A stretch of DNA of 64,000 bases. Origin: Oscillospiraceae bacterium (GTDB taxonomy: Bacteria > Bacillota > Clostridia > Oscillospirales > Acutalibacteraceae). Every line of letters begins with the position of its first letter. Position 1 is the stretch's first letter. The stretch lies in assembly GCA_902792905.1 (NCBI GenBank), contig CADBBH010000002.1:124001-188000 (forward strand), written 5' to 3'. Positions 7,450-17,432 of the stretch are shown piece by piece. Under the pieces are notes generated by a model. The model saw only the letters and a list, made by a program, of their open reading frames with translations, did not search any database and was not told where the DNA came from. Made by a program: the position numbers and the translations under genes.

Positions 7450-9894
7450 ATGAAGTATGCAAAAGTTGCGGTTGAGGCCGCGAATTATTCCTTTGATACC
7501 GAGTTTACTTATATCATCCCGGGTGAGCTTACGGATATGGTTATGCCCGGATGCAGGGTGACCGTCCCCTTCGGCAGCGGCAACAGAAAGTCTCTCGGCA
7601 TAGTTTTTGAGGTGACGGATGAGCGCCCCGAGGGGAAGCTAAAAAGGATTTCGGAGCTCAGGGATGAAACCCCTCTTCTCAGCGAAGAGATGCTTGCTCT
7701 TGCAAGGAATATAGCGGATAAAACCTTCTGCACTCTCTATGAGGCCGCGAAGGCTATGCTTCCCGCAGGAATAAACTGCAGGATTGTGAAGTTTTATGCC
7801 GCAAATCCCGATGCGTCTCAGAAGAAGCTTGAAAAGCTTGAAGGAGCAGAGAAGGAAGTTTATGACTTTTTGCTCGCAAGAGGAGAATTTGTCAGGGAGG
7901 ATCTGATTTTCAAGAATCTTTCTCTTAAACCGGAAACGGTCTCTCTTGATTCGCTTGCAAAAAAAGAACTGCTTCTTTCACGCGCCGATGCCGTGAGAAA
8001 CCTCGGCGACCTTACCGCGAAAATGGTCAGGGCTTTTCCCGAGGATGATTTTGAGACAAAGCTCAGCAAGAAGCAGAAGGAGGTCTACGACCTGCTCTGC
8101 GATACAGGTCCCGCGTCTGTCAGAGAGATATGCTATTTTACCGGCTATACGCCCGCCGTTGTCAATGCTCTTGTGAAAAACGGCGCGGCAGAATTCTTTG
8201 AGGCAGAAATTGATTTTTTCGCAAATGCCGATATTAACGAAGGTGTCAGAAATCCGATCAATCTCACCGCCGAGCAGCAGGAAGCTTCCGATAAGCTTGT
8301 TTCTCTCGCGTTTTCGGGCAAACGCTCGACCGCACTGCTTTACGGAGTTACAGGCAGCGGAAAGACATCGGTCTATATCAGTGTAATTGACAAGGTGCTC
8401 GATGCCGGCAAAACCGTAATCCTGCTTGTGCCCGAAATCGGGCTTACTCCGCAGGCGCTCGGTATATTCTGCTCCCGTTACGGCAGCGATGTTGCGGTGT
8501 TTCATTCCGCTCTCTCAATCAGAGAGAGAAGCGAGCAGTGGAAGAGCGTAAAAAAAGGCGAGAAGAAAATTGTTATCGGCACAAGAAGCGCGATTTTTGC
8601 CCCGCTTGAGAATATCGGCCTGATAATTATCGACGAGGAGCAGGAGCATACATATAAATCCGAGCAGACTCCGAGATACGATGCGGCGGATGTCGCAAAA
8701 TTCAGATGTGCTTACAATAATTCCCTGCTTATACTCGCCTCGGCAACGCCGAGAGTTGAGAGTTATGCAAATGCCCTTAAGGGAAAATATGAGCTCTGCC
8801 GTCTGACATCCAGATACGGGAGCGCGGTTATGCCCGATGTGCTGACAGTCGATATGCGCTCAAGTGAAAAGATGAAGGATTGCAGCGAAGTCAGCAGAGA
8901 CTTATATGAGGCAATCAATTCAAATATGCAAAACGGCAAGCAGTCCATACTGCTTATCAACCGCAGAGGATATAACACCTTCGCGGTCTGCGATGCCTGC
9001 GGCAAGGTCATCACCTGCCCGCATTGCAGTATATCGTTGACATATCACAGAGCAAACAACCGTCTGATATGTCATTATTGCGGGTATTCAGCGCCGTTTA
9101 CCGGCGAATGCCCCGAGTGCCGTGAGCAGTCCGTGAGATATGCGGGCTTCGGTACTCAGAAGATTCAGGATGAGCTTTCAAAACTGTTTCCTGATGCCCG
9201 TATTCTGCGTATGGACGCGGATACTACCGGCTCAAAGGACAGTCACGAAAAGCTTTTCCACGCCTTCGAGCAGGGCGATTACGATATAATGCTCGGAACC
9301 CAGATGGTAGCCAAGGGACTTGATTTTCCGAATGTCACGCTGGTTGGGGTAATATCGATAGACCAGCAGCTGTATAACGACGATTTCAGGTCGCTCGAAA
9401 AGACATTTTCACTTCTGACCCAGGTTATAGGCAGAAGCGGAAGGGGAGAGAGCAGGGGCACGGCGATAGTGCAGACCCTGACTCCCGAAAATGAAATAAT
9501 ACGTCTTGCCGCAAAGCAGGATTATGATGAGTTTTTCAATACCGAAATCAGAATCCGCAAAGCGATGATTTATCCTCCCTATTGTGATCTGTGTGTTCTC
9601 GGATTTACCGGGAGCGATGAGCAGAAGGTCAGAATTGCGGCGAGGGAGACCGTCAATGTCATCAGAGAGATGGCGGGCGGCGAATACAAAGGTGAAAAAA
9701 TAATCGTGCTCGGTCCGGTCCCCGCGAGGGTATCAAAGATAGCGGGCAGATACAGATACAGAATAATTATCAAATGCAGAAATTCCGCACGCTTCAGGTC
9801 AATGATTTCAGGTTTGCTGAAGCTTACGGGAACGGATGCAAGATTCAGAAGCGTTACGGTTTATGCGGATATGAATCCCGATACCGTGCTATGA
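7450..9894 (+). CDS. priA: Primosomal protein N' (PriA helicase)
   Basis: PriA recognises stalled forks and reloads the replicative helicase. The 814 residues contain an N-terminal 3'-end-binding domain (EVAVEAANYSFD-like start, seen as KVAVEAANYSFDTEF), Walker A GVTGSGKT at 299-306, a Walker B box DEEQ at 395-398, a zinc-binding insertion of paired CxxC motifs (about residues 514-565, CDACGK, CPHC, CHYCG, CPEC), and helicase motif VI (TQVIGRSGRG). The Walker B Gln replaces the His of the textbook DEEH box. It begins the priA-def-fmt run. Confidence 0.95.
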   Translation: MKYAKVAVEAANYSFDTEFTYIIPGELTDMVMPGCRVTVPFGSGNRKSLGIVFEVTDERPEGKLKRISELRDETPLLSEEMLALARNIADKTFCTLYEAAKAMLPAGINCRIVKFYAANPDASQKKLEKLEGAEKEVYDFLLARGEFVREDLIFKNLSLKPETVSLDSLAKKELLLSRADAVRNLGDLTAKMVRAFPEDDFETKLSKKQKEVYDLLCDTGPASVREICYFTGYTPAVVNALVKNGAAEFFEAEIDFFANADINEGVRNPINLTAEQQEASDKLVSLAFSGKRSTALLYGVTGSGKTSVYISVIDKVLDAGKTVILLVPEIGLTPQALGIFCSRYGSDVAVFHSALSIRERSEQWKSVKKGEKKIVIGTRSAIFAPLENIGLIIIDEEQEHTYKSEQTPRYDAADVAKFRCAYNNSLLILASATPRVESYANALKGKYELCRLTSRYGSAVMPDVLTVDMRSSEKMKDCSEVSRDLYEAINSNMQNGKQSILLINRRGYNTFAVCDACGKVITCPHCSISLTYHRANNRLICHYCGYSAPFTGECPECREQSVRYAGFGTQKIQDELSKLFPDARILRMDADTTGSKDSHEKLFHAFEQGDYDIMLGTQMVAKGLDFPNVTLVGVISIDQQLYNDDFRSLEKTFSLLTQVIGRSGRGESRGTAIVQTLTPENEIIRLAAKQDYDEFFNTEIRIRKAMIYPPYCDLCVLGFTGSDEQKVRIAARETVNVIREMAGGEYKGEKIIVLGPVPARVSKIAGRYRYRIIIKCRNSARFRSMISGLLKLTGTDARFRSVTVYADMNPDTVL

Positions 9895-9902
9895 GGTGAA
9901 AT

Positions 9903-10391
9903 ATGGCAACGAGAAATATAGTGAAAGTCGGCGACGATATTCTCAGAAAGAAGTCGCGTCCGGTTGAAAAATTCGATAAACGCCTGTGGCAGCTGCTCGA
10001 TGATATGAAGGAGACTATGTACCTCGCGAACGGAGTCGGCCTCGCCGCGGTGCAGGTCGGAGTTCTCAGGAGAGTGGTTGTGCTTGATTGCTCTCAGGAC
10101 AGAAGCGATTATCTTGAACTGATAAATCCCGAGATTATCGATACCGAAGGCGAGCAGCGCGAACAGGAGGGATGCCTTTCCCTGCCCGGTGAATGCGGAA
10201 TAACTCTTAGGCCCGCAGTGGTCAGAGTCAAGGCTCAGGACAGAGACGGCAACTGGTGCGTTTACAAGGGCGAAGGTCTCAAGGCGAGATGCTTCTGCCA
10301 TGAAATAGACCATCTTGACGGCATTCTTTTTACCGACAGGGAAATAAAGGATGTCTCCGAAATACAGAATGAAACGGGTAGCGGTCAATGA
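9903..10391 (+). CDS. def: Peptide deformylase
   Basis: Peptide deformylase removes the formyl group from nascent N-terminal methionine. All three catalytic motifs are present in the 162-residue product: GVGLAAVQVG, EGCLSLP (metal-binding Cys) and HEIDHLDG (HExxH metal site with catalytic Glu). The start follows GAGGTG and lies 8 nt after priA. The stop overlaps the fmt ATG, pairing removal and addition of the formyl group in one transcript. Confidence 0.97.
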   Translation: MATRNIVKVGDDILRKKSRPVEKFDKRLWQLLDDMKETMYLANGVGLAAVQVGVLRRVVVLDCSQDRSDYLELINPEIIDTEGEQREQEGCLSLPGECGITLRPAVVRVKAQDRDGNWCVYKGEGLKARCFCHEIDHLDGILFTDREIKDVSEIQNETGSGQ

Positions 10392-11308
10392 GAATTGTTT
10401 TTATGGGAACTCCCGATTTTGCCGTTCCCTGCCTTCAGCGTCTGATAGATACAGGGCACGAGGTGGCGGGAGTATTCACGCAGCCTGATAAGCCGAAGGG
10501 CAGGCACGGCACTCTCACGCCTCCTCCGGTAAAGGAACTGGCGCTTAAATACGATATTCCCGTTTTTCAGCCCGTTAAAATGAAAGACGGCACGGCTCTT
10601 GAAATGCTCAGGAGCGTTTCACCCGAGCTTGTTATAGTTGTTGCTTACGGCAAGATTCTTCCTCCCGAAATCCTTCATCTTCCGGAATACGGCTGTATAA
10701 ACATCCATGCCTCGCTTCTTCCGGAACTCAGAGGCGCGGCCCCGATACAGTGGGCTATTCTCAACGGCTTTGATAAGACGGGCGTGACATCAATGCAGAT
10801 GGATGAAGGCCTTGATACGGGCGATATGCTTATAAAGGCTGAGATCCCGATCGGTGAAAACATGAATGCCGAAGAGCTGCACGATGCGCTCTCCGCTCTC
10901 GGAGCCGATGTTATGGAAAAGACAATCAGTGCTCTGATTGAAGGAAAACTCGTTCCCGAGAAGCAGAGCGGAGAATCCTCCTACGCTTCAATGCTTTCGA
11001 AGGATCTTTCTCCGATAGACTGGAATAAATCGGCGCTTGAAGTTCATAACCATATCAGAGGTCTTTACGGCTGGCCGTGCGCGAGCGCGAAACTCGGCGG
11101 TAAGACAGTCAAGATTCACCGCAGCGTAATTGACGGTGAAACAGATAAGAAGCCCGGAGAGATAATTCAGAAAGACGGCTGTCTCAAGGTCGCCTGCGGC
11201 GACGGCAGGGCAATCGGGATTCTCAACCTTCAGGCAGAGAATAAGAAATCGATGAGCACCGCCGATTATCTCAGAGGCAATCCGATAAGCGAAGACAGAT
11301 TTGATTGA
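10388..11308 (+). CDS. fmt: Methionyl-tRNA formyltransferase
   Basis: Fmt transfers a formyl group from 10-formyl-tetrahydrofolate to initiator Met-tRNA. The N-terminal MRIVFMGTPDFAVPCL and the folate-binding/catalytic HASLLPELRGAAPIQWAI motif, including the family Asn-His-Asp triad region, are clear. The C-terminal OB-fold domain is present (total 306 residues). The ATG overlaps the def stop codon by 4 nt. Confidence 0.97.
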   Translation: MRIVFMGTPDFAVPCLQRLIDTGHEVAGVFTQPDKPKGRHGTLTPPPVKELALKYDIPVFQPVKMKDGTALEMLRSVSPELVIVVAYGKILPPEILHLPEYGCINIHASLLPELRGAAPIQWAILNGFDKTGVTSMQMDEGLDTGDMLIKAEIPIGENMNAEELHDALSALGADVMEKTISALIEGKLVPEKQSGESSYASMLSKDLSPIDWNKSALEVHNHIRGLYGWPCASAKLGGKTVKIHRSVIDGETDKKPGEIIQKDGCLKVACGDGRAIGILNLQAENKKSMSTADYLRGNPISEDRFD

Positions 11309-11321
11309 GAGGTGAATACCT

Positions 11322-12029
11322 ATGTTTTGGGGCTTTGACCCGTTGTATTTCATACTAGTCGTACCGTTTATCATTGTATCGGTAATAGCGCAATATAAAG
11401 TCAAATCGACTTATAATAAGTATTCGCAGGTTCGCAATACCCGAGGCCTGACCGGAGCTCAGGCGGCGCAGGAGATTCTTGCCTATTACGGTGTCACCGA
11501 TGTAGCCATACAGGCGATAGGCGGCACGTTGACAGATAATTTTAATCCGAAGACGAGAGTGATTTCTCTTTCTCAGGATGTTTACAGCGGCACTTCTATC
11601 GCCGCGGTCGGAGTTGCATGCCACGAAGCGGGACACGCCGCGCAGTATGCCGAGAATTATGCGCCCATCAAGTTGCGTAATTCGATAATACCCATCTGTA
11701 ATATCGGCTCGACAATATCTATCCCGCTGATTATACTCGGCTTTTTCCTTGCTTCGAGAGTTGCGTCGTTTTTCAGCGTCCTTATCACGATAGGCATTCT
11801 GCTCTATGCGACCGTATTCGTTTTCCAGCTTGTTACGCTGCCTGTTGAATTCAACGCGAGCGCAAGGGCGATAAAAGTTATCAGCGAAACGAATCTCCTC
11901 TATGATGAGGAAGTTTCGGGCGCCAAAAAAGTGCTCGGAGCCGCCGCTATGACCTATGTTGCCGCGATGCTCGTATCCCTCGCAAACCTTCTGAGAATCA
12001 TAATCAGATTCTCCGGCAGAAGAAACTGA
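11322..12029 (+). CDS. YugP-type membrane zinc metallopeptidase
   Basis: This 235-residue membrane protein belongs to the YugP neutral zinc metallopeptidase family (Peptidase M-like HEXXH). An N-terminal membrane helix (residues 8-24) is followed by the zinc site HEAGH in VACHEAGHAAQYAENY, and two to three further hydrophobic helices (about 130-172, 205-230). The LPVEFNASARA segment is typical of the family. Substrates are unknown. Its place between fmt and rsmB is a common Clostridia arrangement. Confidence 0.9.
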   Translation: MFWGFDPLYFILVVPFIIVSVIAQYKVKSTYNKYSQVRNTRGLTGAQAAQEILAYYGVTDVAIQAIGGTLTDNFNPKTRVISLSQDVYSGTSIAAVGVACHEAGHAAQYAENYAPIKLRNSIIPICNIGSTISIPLIILGFFLASRVASFFSVLITIGILLYATVFVFQLVTLPVEFNASARAIKVISETNLLYDEEVSGAKKVLGAAAMTYVAAMLVSLANLLRIIIRFSGRRN

Positions 12030-12053
12030 GGCTTACCGCCTAAGGAGTTATAA

Positions 12054-13379
12054 ATGAAAAATCCCCGTCAGATTGCCTTTGAGGCATTGCTGAAAATTCA
12101 TAAAGAGGGCGCGTATTCAAACCTTGTGCTCGACAGTATGCTCAGCGCGAATCCGGAACTTGATGAGAGAGACAGGGCGTTTATCTCAAATCTTGTTTAC
12201 GGCTCGCTCGATCATATGATTATTATCGATTATAATCTGAGCCTGTATCTCAATCAGCCTTCAAAGAAGCTCAAGCCCGAGCTTCATACGATTCTGGTTC
12301 TGGGAGCTTATCAGATTCTGTTTATGGACAGAGTGCCCAATCATGCCGCGGTCAGCGAGAGCGTTCAGCTTGCGAAGGTCAATAAATCCTCGTTTTCCGC
12401 TTCGCTTGTAAATGCGGTTCTCAGGAGAGTTTCGGAAAATGGTCTGAAGTATCCCGAGAAGAAAGAGAATTCAGCGGAATATCTTTCAATCAGGTATTCC
12501 TGCCCGCAGTGGCTTATTGAGCTGTGGGTTGAATCATACGGATTTGAAAACGCCGAAGGTCTTGCTTCAAAAGCTCTAGAGGCGCCGGGCGTTACAATCA
12601 GAGCGAATAATCTCAGAACCACTCCCGATGACCTTATGTGGAAACTCGCGGAGGAGGGCGTGGTGGCGCAGACGCTTCCCGCTCCCGAAAACGCGATGAA
12701 GCTTACCGCTTCCGTCGCGGTGGATAATCTGAATGCTTACGCGGACGGCCTCTTTCACGTTCAGGATCTTTCCTCGCAGCTCTGCTGCCTTGCCCTTGAT
12801 CCGAAAGAAACCGATACGGTATTCGATATGTGCGCTGCCCCGGGCGGCAAGACCTTCACGCTTGCCGAAATGATGGGCGGGAAGGGTACGGTCAAAGCGT
12901 TCGACATATATCAGTCCAGAGTTGAGTTGATAAAATCGGGCGCGAAACGTCTCGGACTCGATAACGTGAGAACATACTTTTCCGACGCGCAGTTTTTTAA
13001 TTCCAATTACGGTCAGGCGGATAAGATTCTCTGCGATGTTCCTTGTTCGGGGCTCGGAATCATCAGGCGCAAGCCCGAAATCCGCTTCAAGAATAAAACC
13101 GAAATTGACAAACTCCCCGAACTTCAATACAAGATTCTTTCCAATGCAGTGAATTATCTTAAACCGGGAGGCAGGCTCGTCTATTCAACCTGCACTCTGA
13201 ATCCCGCCGAAAACGATTCGGTATGCAATAAGTTCCTCGCGGAGCATTCCGACTTCGTTGCGGTTCAGTTCCTCCCTCAGGTAAAGAGATACGGCAGCAA
13301 TGACAGATACCTTACCCTTATGCCCCATATTCACGGGACGGACGGTTTCTTTATAGCAGTATTTGAACGCATCAATTGA
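12054..13379 (+). CDS. rsmB: 16S rRNA (cytosine-967-C5)-methyltransferase RsmB
   Basis: This m5C methyltransferase of 16S rRNA has an N-terminal NusB-like RNA-binding domain (residues 1-130) and a Rossmann SAM domain with DMCAAPGGKTFTLAE. Both Cys residues used in the m5C reaction are visible: one in CDVPCSGLGIIRRKPE and one in VYSTCTLNPAEN. The 441-residue length is standard. A good AGGAG precedes the ATG at 12054. It lies between the YugP gene and rlmN. Confidence 0.95.
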   Translation: MKNPRQIAFEALLKIHKEGAYSNLVLDSMLSANPELDERDRAFISNLVYGSLDHMIIIDYNLSLYLNQPSKKLKPELHTILVLGAYQILFMDRVPNHAAVSESVQLAKVNKSSFSASLVNAVLRRVSENGLKYPEKKENSAEYLSIRYSCPQWLIELWVESYGFENAEGLASKALEAPGVTIRANNLRTTPDDLMWKLAEEGVVAQTLPAPENAMKLTASVAVDNLNAYADGLFHVQDLSSQLCCLALDPKETDTVFDMCAAPGGKTFTLAEMMGGKGTVKAFDIYQSRVELIKSGAKRLGLDNVRTYFSDAQFFNSNYGQADKILCDVPCSGLGIIRRKPEIRFKNKTEIDKLPELQYKILSNAVNYLKPGGRLVYSTCTLNPAENDSVCNKFLAEHSDFVAVQFLPQVKRYGSNDRYLTLMPHIHGTDGFFIAVFERIN

Positions 13380-13393
13380 TTTACGGAGATTAT

Positions 13394-14428
13394 ATGGATA
13401 TTCTTTCCGCCGGCTTTGACGAACTGTCACAGGCTTTCAAGGAAAATTCAATACAGGCCTTCAGGGCAAAGCAGGTATGGGAATGGCTTCATAAGCATCT
13501 TGTGCTCGATTATGCCGATATGCTCAATCTCCCGAAGTCCCTTCGTGAAGAGCTCGCGGAAAAGTTCCCGATTTCCGCCTGCCGCGTAAAAGGCAAGCAG
13601 GTCGCTTCCGACGGCACGGTAAAAATGCTCTATGAGCTTCCCGACGGCGACTATGTTGAATGCGTGATTATGAAGTATAGATACGGCAATTCAATCTGCG
13701 TTTCCACCGAGGTCGGCTGCAAGATGGGTTGCGCTTTCTGCGCTTCGACCATCGGAGGGTTCAAAAGGAAACTGTCAGCGGGCGAAATGCTTTCGGAAGT
13801 CTATCTCGCCCAAAAAGAGACGGGAGAGAGAATCTCCCACATAGTTCTAATGGGAATGGGCGAGCCGCTTGATAATTTCGATAATGTAATGCGTTTCATA
13901 TCGCTTGTTACCGATGAAGGCGGACTGAATATTTCGATGAGAAATATCTCGCTCTCCACCTGCGGTCTTGTGCCCGAAATCGGGAAACTTATGCAAAAGC
14001 ATCTTCAGCTTACCCTTTCGGTTTCTCTCCACGCGCCAAATAACGAAATCAGAAACAGAATTATGCCTGTCAACAGTCGGTATCCCGTCGAGGAACTCCT
14101 TGACGCGTGCCGTGAATATACATCAAAAACCTCGCGCAGGATTTCATTTGAATATTCAATGCTCTCGGGCGTGAATGATTCGGATGAATGCGCACGGGAG
14201 CTCGCTTCAAAGTTGAGGGGTATGCTCTGCCACGTGAATCTCATTCCCGTCAATGAGGTTGAGGGCAGTCCTTTCAGGCCAAGCAGCTCCGAAAGAATAA
14301 AGAAATTCACCGAAATTCTGGAAAAGAACGGAATAAACGCTACCGTCAGGCGAAAGCTCGGTTCGGATATCGATGCCTCCTGCGGTCAGCTCCGTCTCAA
14401 GGAGAAGAAAAAGGGGGAATTGATATGA
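13394..14428 (+). CDS. rlmN: Dual-specificity 23S rRNA/tRNA adenine-C2 methyltransferase RlmN
   Basis: RlmN is a radical SAM enzyme that methylates A2503 of 23S rRNA and A37 of some tRNAs. The CxxxCxxC cluster motif is visible in EVGCKMGCAFCAS, as is VLMGMGEPLDNFDNV. The conserved C-terminal Cys appears in DIDASCGQLRL. The ATG at 13394 (344 residues) follows ACGGAG and fits the family start; an upstream TTG at 13376 lies inside the rsmB end. Its stop overlaps the prpC start. Confidence 0.96.
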   Translation: MDILSAGFDELSQAFKENSIQAFRAKQVWEWLHKHLVLDYADMLNLPKSLREELAEKFPISACRVKGKQVASDGTVKMLYELPDGDYVECVIMKYRYGNSICVSTEVGCKMGCAFCASTIGGFKRKLSAGEMLSEVYLAQKETGERISHIVLMGMGEPLDNFDNVMRFISLVTDEGGLNISMRNISLSTCGLVPEIGKLMQKHLQLTLSVSLHAPNNEIRNRIMPVNSRYPVEELLDACREYTSKTSRRISFEYSMLSGVNDSDECARELASKLRGMLCHVNLIPVNEVEGSPFRPSSSERIKKFTEILEKNGINATVRRKLGSDIDASCGQLRLKEKKKGELI

Positions 14429-15159
14429 TACTCGCCGCTAAAACGGATACGGGTCATGTCAGAAAAGACAATCAGGATTCCTACTCGCTCGGCGAACTCA
14501 CTCCGGGCACCTGCTACGCGATTATATGCGACGGTATGGGCGGTGCCGCAGAGGGACAGATTGCCTCGGGAGAATGCGTAAGAATAGTACGCGAGAGGAT
14601 AAAAAGCGGATATTATGACGGAATGAGCGATATTTCTATAAGGTCACTTTTGTTCACCGCCGTCGAATATGCCAATAAATACATTTACCAGCTTTCGCTT
14701 ACCGAGAAAAAGTATGAGGGAATGGGTACTACGGTGGTCGCCGCGATTGTGACAGGCGAATTCGTCTATGTTGTTCACGCGGGGGACAGCCGCGCATATC
14801 TTATAAATCCCCCGAAGGGCGAAATAATTCAGCTCACCCGCGATCACTCAGTGGTTCAGCGAATGGTTGATGACGGCCAGATTACCGCCGAGGAAGCAAA
14901 GGATCACCCGAAGAAAAACTGGATTACCCGCGCTGTCGGAGTTGACAGCGAGGTGCGAACCGATTTCTGTCAGGAAGATGTAGCTTCGGGCGATATAATA
15001 CTGCTGTGTACGGACGGCCTTACAAATTATGTTCCCGTTGAAGGCCTTGTTAATCTCGCAGTGAATACTCCGCTTGAGGAATATGTCGGCAAACTTGTTG
15101 AAACAGCAAACAATAACGGCGGCAGAGATAATGTGACCGCAGTTGCTATAACAGTCTGA
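14425..15159 (+). CDS. prpC: PP2C-family Ser/Thr protein phosphatase (PrpC/Stp)
   Basis: A 244-residue PPM/PP2C phosphatase that reverses phosphorylation by the adjacent PASTA kinase. The metal-binding motifs are complete: KDNQDSY, CDGMGGAAEGQ, HAGDSRAYL, LCTDGLTNYV and GGRDNVTAVAI. No membrane segment is present, so it is cytoplasmic. The start overlaps the rlmN stop by 4 nt, and the gene is followed after 20 nt by prkC, the universal Firmicutes arrangement. Confidence 0.96.
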   Translation: MILAAKTDTGHVRKDNQDSYSLGELTPGTCYAIICDGMGGAAEGQIASGECVRIVRERIKSGYYDGMSDISIRSLLFTAVEYANKYIYQLSLTEKKYEGMGTTVVAAIVTGEFVYVVHAGDSRAYLINPPKGEIIQLTRDHSVVQRMVDDGQITAEEAKDHPKKNWITRAVGVDSEVRTDFCQEDVASGDIILLCTDGLTNYVPVEGLVNLAVNTPLEEYVGKLVETANNNGGRDNVTAVAITV

Positions 15160-15179
15160 TTTGAAAGGAATTTTGTGTT

Positions 15180-17432
15180 ATGGATGATTATACCGGTAAA
15201 AGACTGGACGGTCGATATGAGATTCAGGAGGTCATGGGCGTCGGCGGAATGGCGGTCGTCTATAAGGCCTATGACAATATTGACGACAGAATAGTTGCAG
15301 TCAAAATCTTGAAGGACGAATTCCTTGCAAATGAGGAGTTCCGCCGCAGATTCAAGAATGAATCCAAGGCAATTTCACTGCTGTCGCATCCCAATATTGT
15401 TAAGATCTATAATGTTAACTACGGCGACAGGCTGCAGTATATTGTCATGGAATATGTTGAGGGTATTACTCTCAAGGAATACATTGAGCAGCAGGGGCAT
15501 CTCGGCATCAAGGAGACCATTCATTTCACGATGCAGATTCTCCGCGCTCTTCAGCACGCTCACGATAAGGGCATCATTCACCGCGACATAAAACCGCAGA
15601 ATATTATGCTTCTTTCAAACGGCAGTATTAAGGTCACGGATTTCGGTATTGCGCGTTTTTCATACAGCACCGCCACCATGACCGATTCGGCCATCGGCTC
15701 CGTGCATTATATCAGCCCGGAGCAGGCGAGAGGAAACTCAATTGATGAGCGTACCGATATTTATTCTGTCGGCGTTGTGATGTATGAAATGCTCACCGGC
15801 CGCCTGCCCTTCGTCTCTGAAAACAGCGTGTCGGTCGCTCTTATGCAGCTTCAGACAGAGCCCAAGCGTATCAGCGAAATCAATCCCAATATTCCGGTCG
15901 GTCTCGAGCAGATAGTGAACAGGGCTATGGCGAAGGATACAAAATCAAGATATCAGACTGCCAGCGAAATGCTTCTCGATATTGAGGAATTCAAGAGAAA
16001 CCCGAATGTCAAATTCGAGCAGAGCTATTTTGTTGATACCGACCCTACAAAATTTGCGAGCAAAGCCACACCCGAGCCGCAGCTCCCGCCACAGATCAGC
16101 CGTCAGCCTGTCTCTCAGCCGCCGATAGTTCTGCCGGGCGATGAGGATGATGACGATGAACCCAAGAGCAAGGCAGGGCCGATTATTGCGGGTATTATTA
16201 TAGGTCTTATAGTTCTTGCCGGACTTGCCGCGGGCGCACTGGCGCTGTTTCATATAAATCCGTTTACTCTCTTTGCCAAGGAATTCACAGTGGTTCCAGA
16301 ATTTGTCGGCAAGAATTATGCCGAAGAAATCGAGAATAATTCGGATTACAGGAAGAATTTCAAATTCACGGTTATCAAAGAGGCAAACAGTCTCTACGAA
16401 GACGGTATCGTTGCCGCTCAGGATCCCGCTGACGGCACAAAGATTACCTCCACTCCCGTTGAAATCGTTCTTACGGTTGTTGACAATACCGCCCCGGTAG
16501 TGATTCCCGATGTCAGCGGAATGAACTGGGAAAAAGCTCAGACAACCCTTGAAAATAAAGGATTCAAGGTGAATCTCCTTCCCGTCACGACAACGGTGGA
16601 GGATTACGGTACGGTTATTAAGACAATTCCTGCGGCAAATACCCAGGCGGCAAGCGGCGATATAGTCACGATTTATTACGCGAGCGATGATGAACTCATT
16701 GAGGTTCCGAGCCTTGTAGGATGGAATGTCGCGACAGCCAAAGAAAAGCTTGAGTCGATGAATCTCACGCTCAATGAGAATTATCAGACCGAGGATTCCT
16801 CGCTTCCGAAGGGTCAGATAATTTCTCAGAATCCCATTGAGGGTGATAAGGTAATACCGGGCTCGAGGATAACGGTAGTTGTCTCAAGCGGTGTTCCCGA
16901 GAACGCAAGCGCCAACATCACCATCAGACTTCCGAGCACCAATACCGAGCAGACCTTTGTGGTCTATGTCAATAACGAATCCCAGATAAATACCAGAAAA
17001 CTTATGGACGGTGTCACCTACACCTTCTCTGTCAGGGGAAGCGGTTCGGGTGTTCCCGTAAAAGTCCATATCGGCGGCAGCGAATATTATTCCTGCACGG
17101 TTGATTTCACCACGAATCCCGGCACCGTCTCGAACCCGTTCTATTCATCCACGGGCTCAAGTTCACCCTCCTCTCTTCTGCCCAATGTTGTAGGCATGAC
17201 CTATGAGGAAGCTACAAGCGCTTTGCGCGGCAGAGGTTTCACCAATGTCAGTACCACCTATACGCCGACGAGCGATTCAAGCCAGAACGGCAAGGTAATA
17301 AGCCAGTCTCCTCAGGGAAGCAACGGTTCTATTATTGGCTCAATCGGAGCGCTCTATCCCACGAATACTCAGGTTACAATAGTTATCGGTCAGGTAGAAG
17401 GAGTAGGCACGAGTGAACAGACAACCGGTTGA
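15180..17432 (+). CDS. prkC: PASTA-domain Ser/Thr protein kinase (PrkC/Stk)
   Basis: A membrane-spanning Ser/Thr kinase that senses peptidoglycan fragments or lipid II through extracellular PASTA domains. The cytoplasmic kinase domain (residues 1-270) has the glycine loop GVGGMAVVYKA, HRDIKPQN catalytic loop and DFGIAR. A Pro-rich and acidic linker precedes one transmembrane helix (about 333-358). Outside are three PASTA repeats (about 370-575), a roughly 75-residue beta-rich segment that looks Ig-like (about 576-652), then a fourth PASTA unit from about residue 666. Length is 750 residues. It pairs with PrpC and precedes rsgA. Confidence 0.95.
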   Translation: MDDYTGKRLDGRYEIQEVMGVGGMAVVYKAYDNIDDRIVAVKILKDEFLANEEFRRRFKNESKAISLLSHPNIVKIYNVNYGDRLQYIVMEYVEGITLKEYIEQQGHLGIKETIHFTMQILRALQHAHDKGIIHRDIKPQNIMLLSNGSIKVTDFGIARFSYSTATMTDSAIGSVHYISPEQARGNSIDERTDIYSVGVVMYEMLTGRLPFVSENSVSVALMQLQTEPKRISEINPNIPVGLEQIVNRAMAKDTKSRYQTASEMLLDIEEFKRNPNVKFEQSYFVDTDPTKFASKATPEPQLPPQISRQPVSQPPIVLPGDEDDDDEPKSKAGPIIAGIIIGLIVLAGLAAGALALFHINPFTLFAKEFTVVPEFVGKNYAEEIENNSDYRKNFKFTVIKEANSLYEDGIVAAQDPADGTKITSTPVEIVLTVVDNTAPVVIPDVSGMNWEKAQTTLENKGFKVNLLPVTTTVEDYGTVIKTIPAANTQAASGDIVTIYYASDDELIEVPSLVGWNVATAKEKLESMNLTLNENYQTEDSSLPKGQIISQNPIEGDKVIPGSRITVVVSSGVPENASANITIRLPSTNTEQTFVVYVNNESQINTRKLMDGVTYTFSVRGSGSGVPVKVHIGGSEYYSCTVDFTTNPGTVSNPFYSSTGSSSPSSLLPNVVGMTYEEATSALRGRGFTNVSTTYTPTSDSSQNGKVISQSPQGSNGSIIGSIGALYPTNTQVTIVIGQVEGVGTSEQTTG

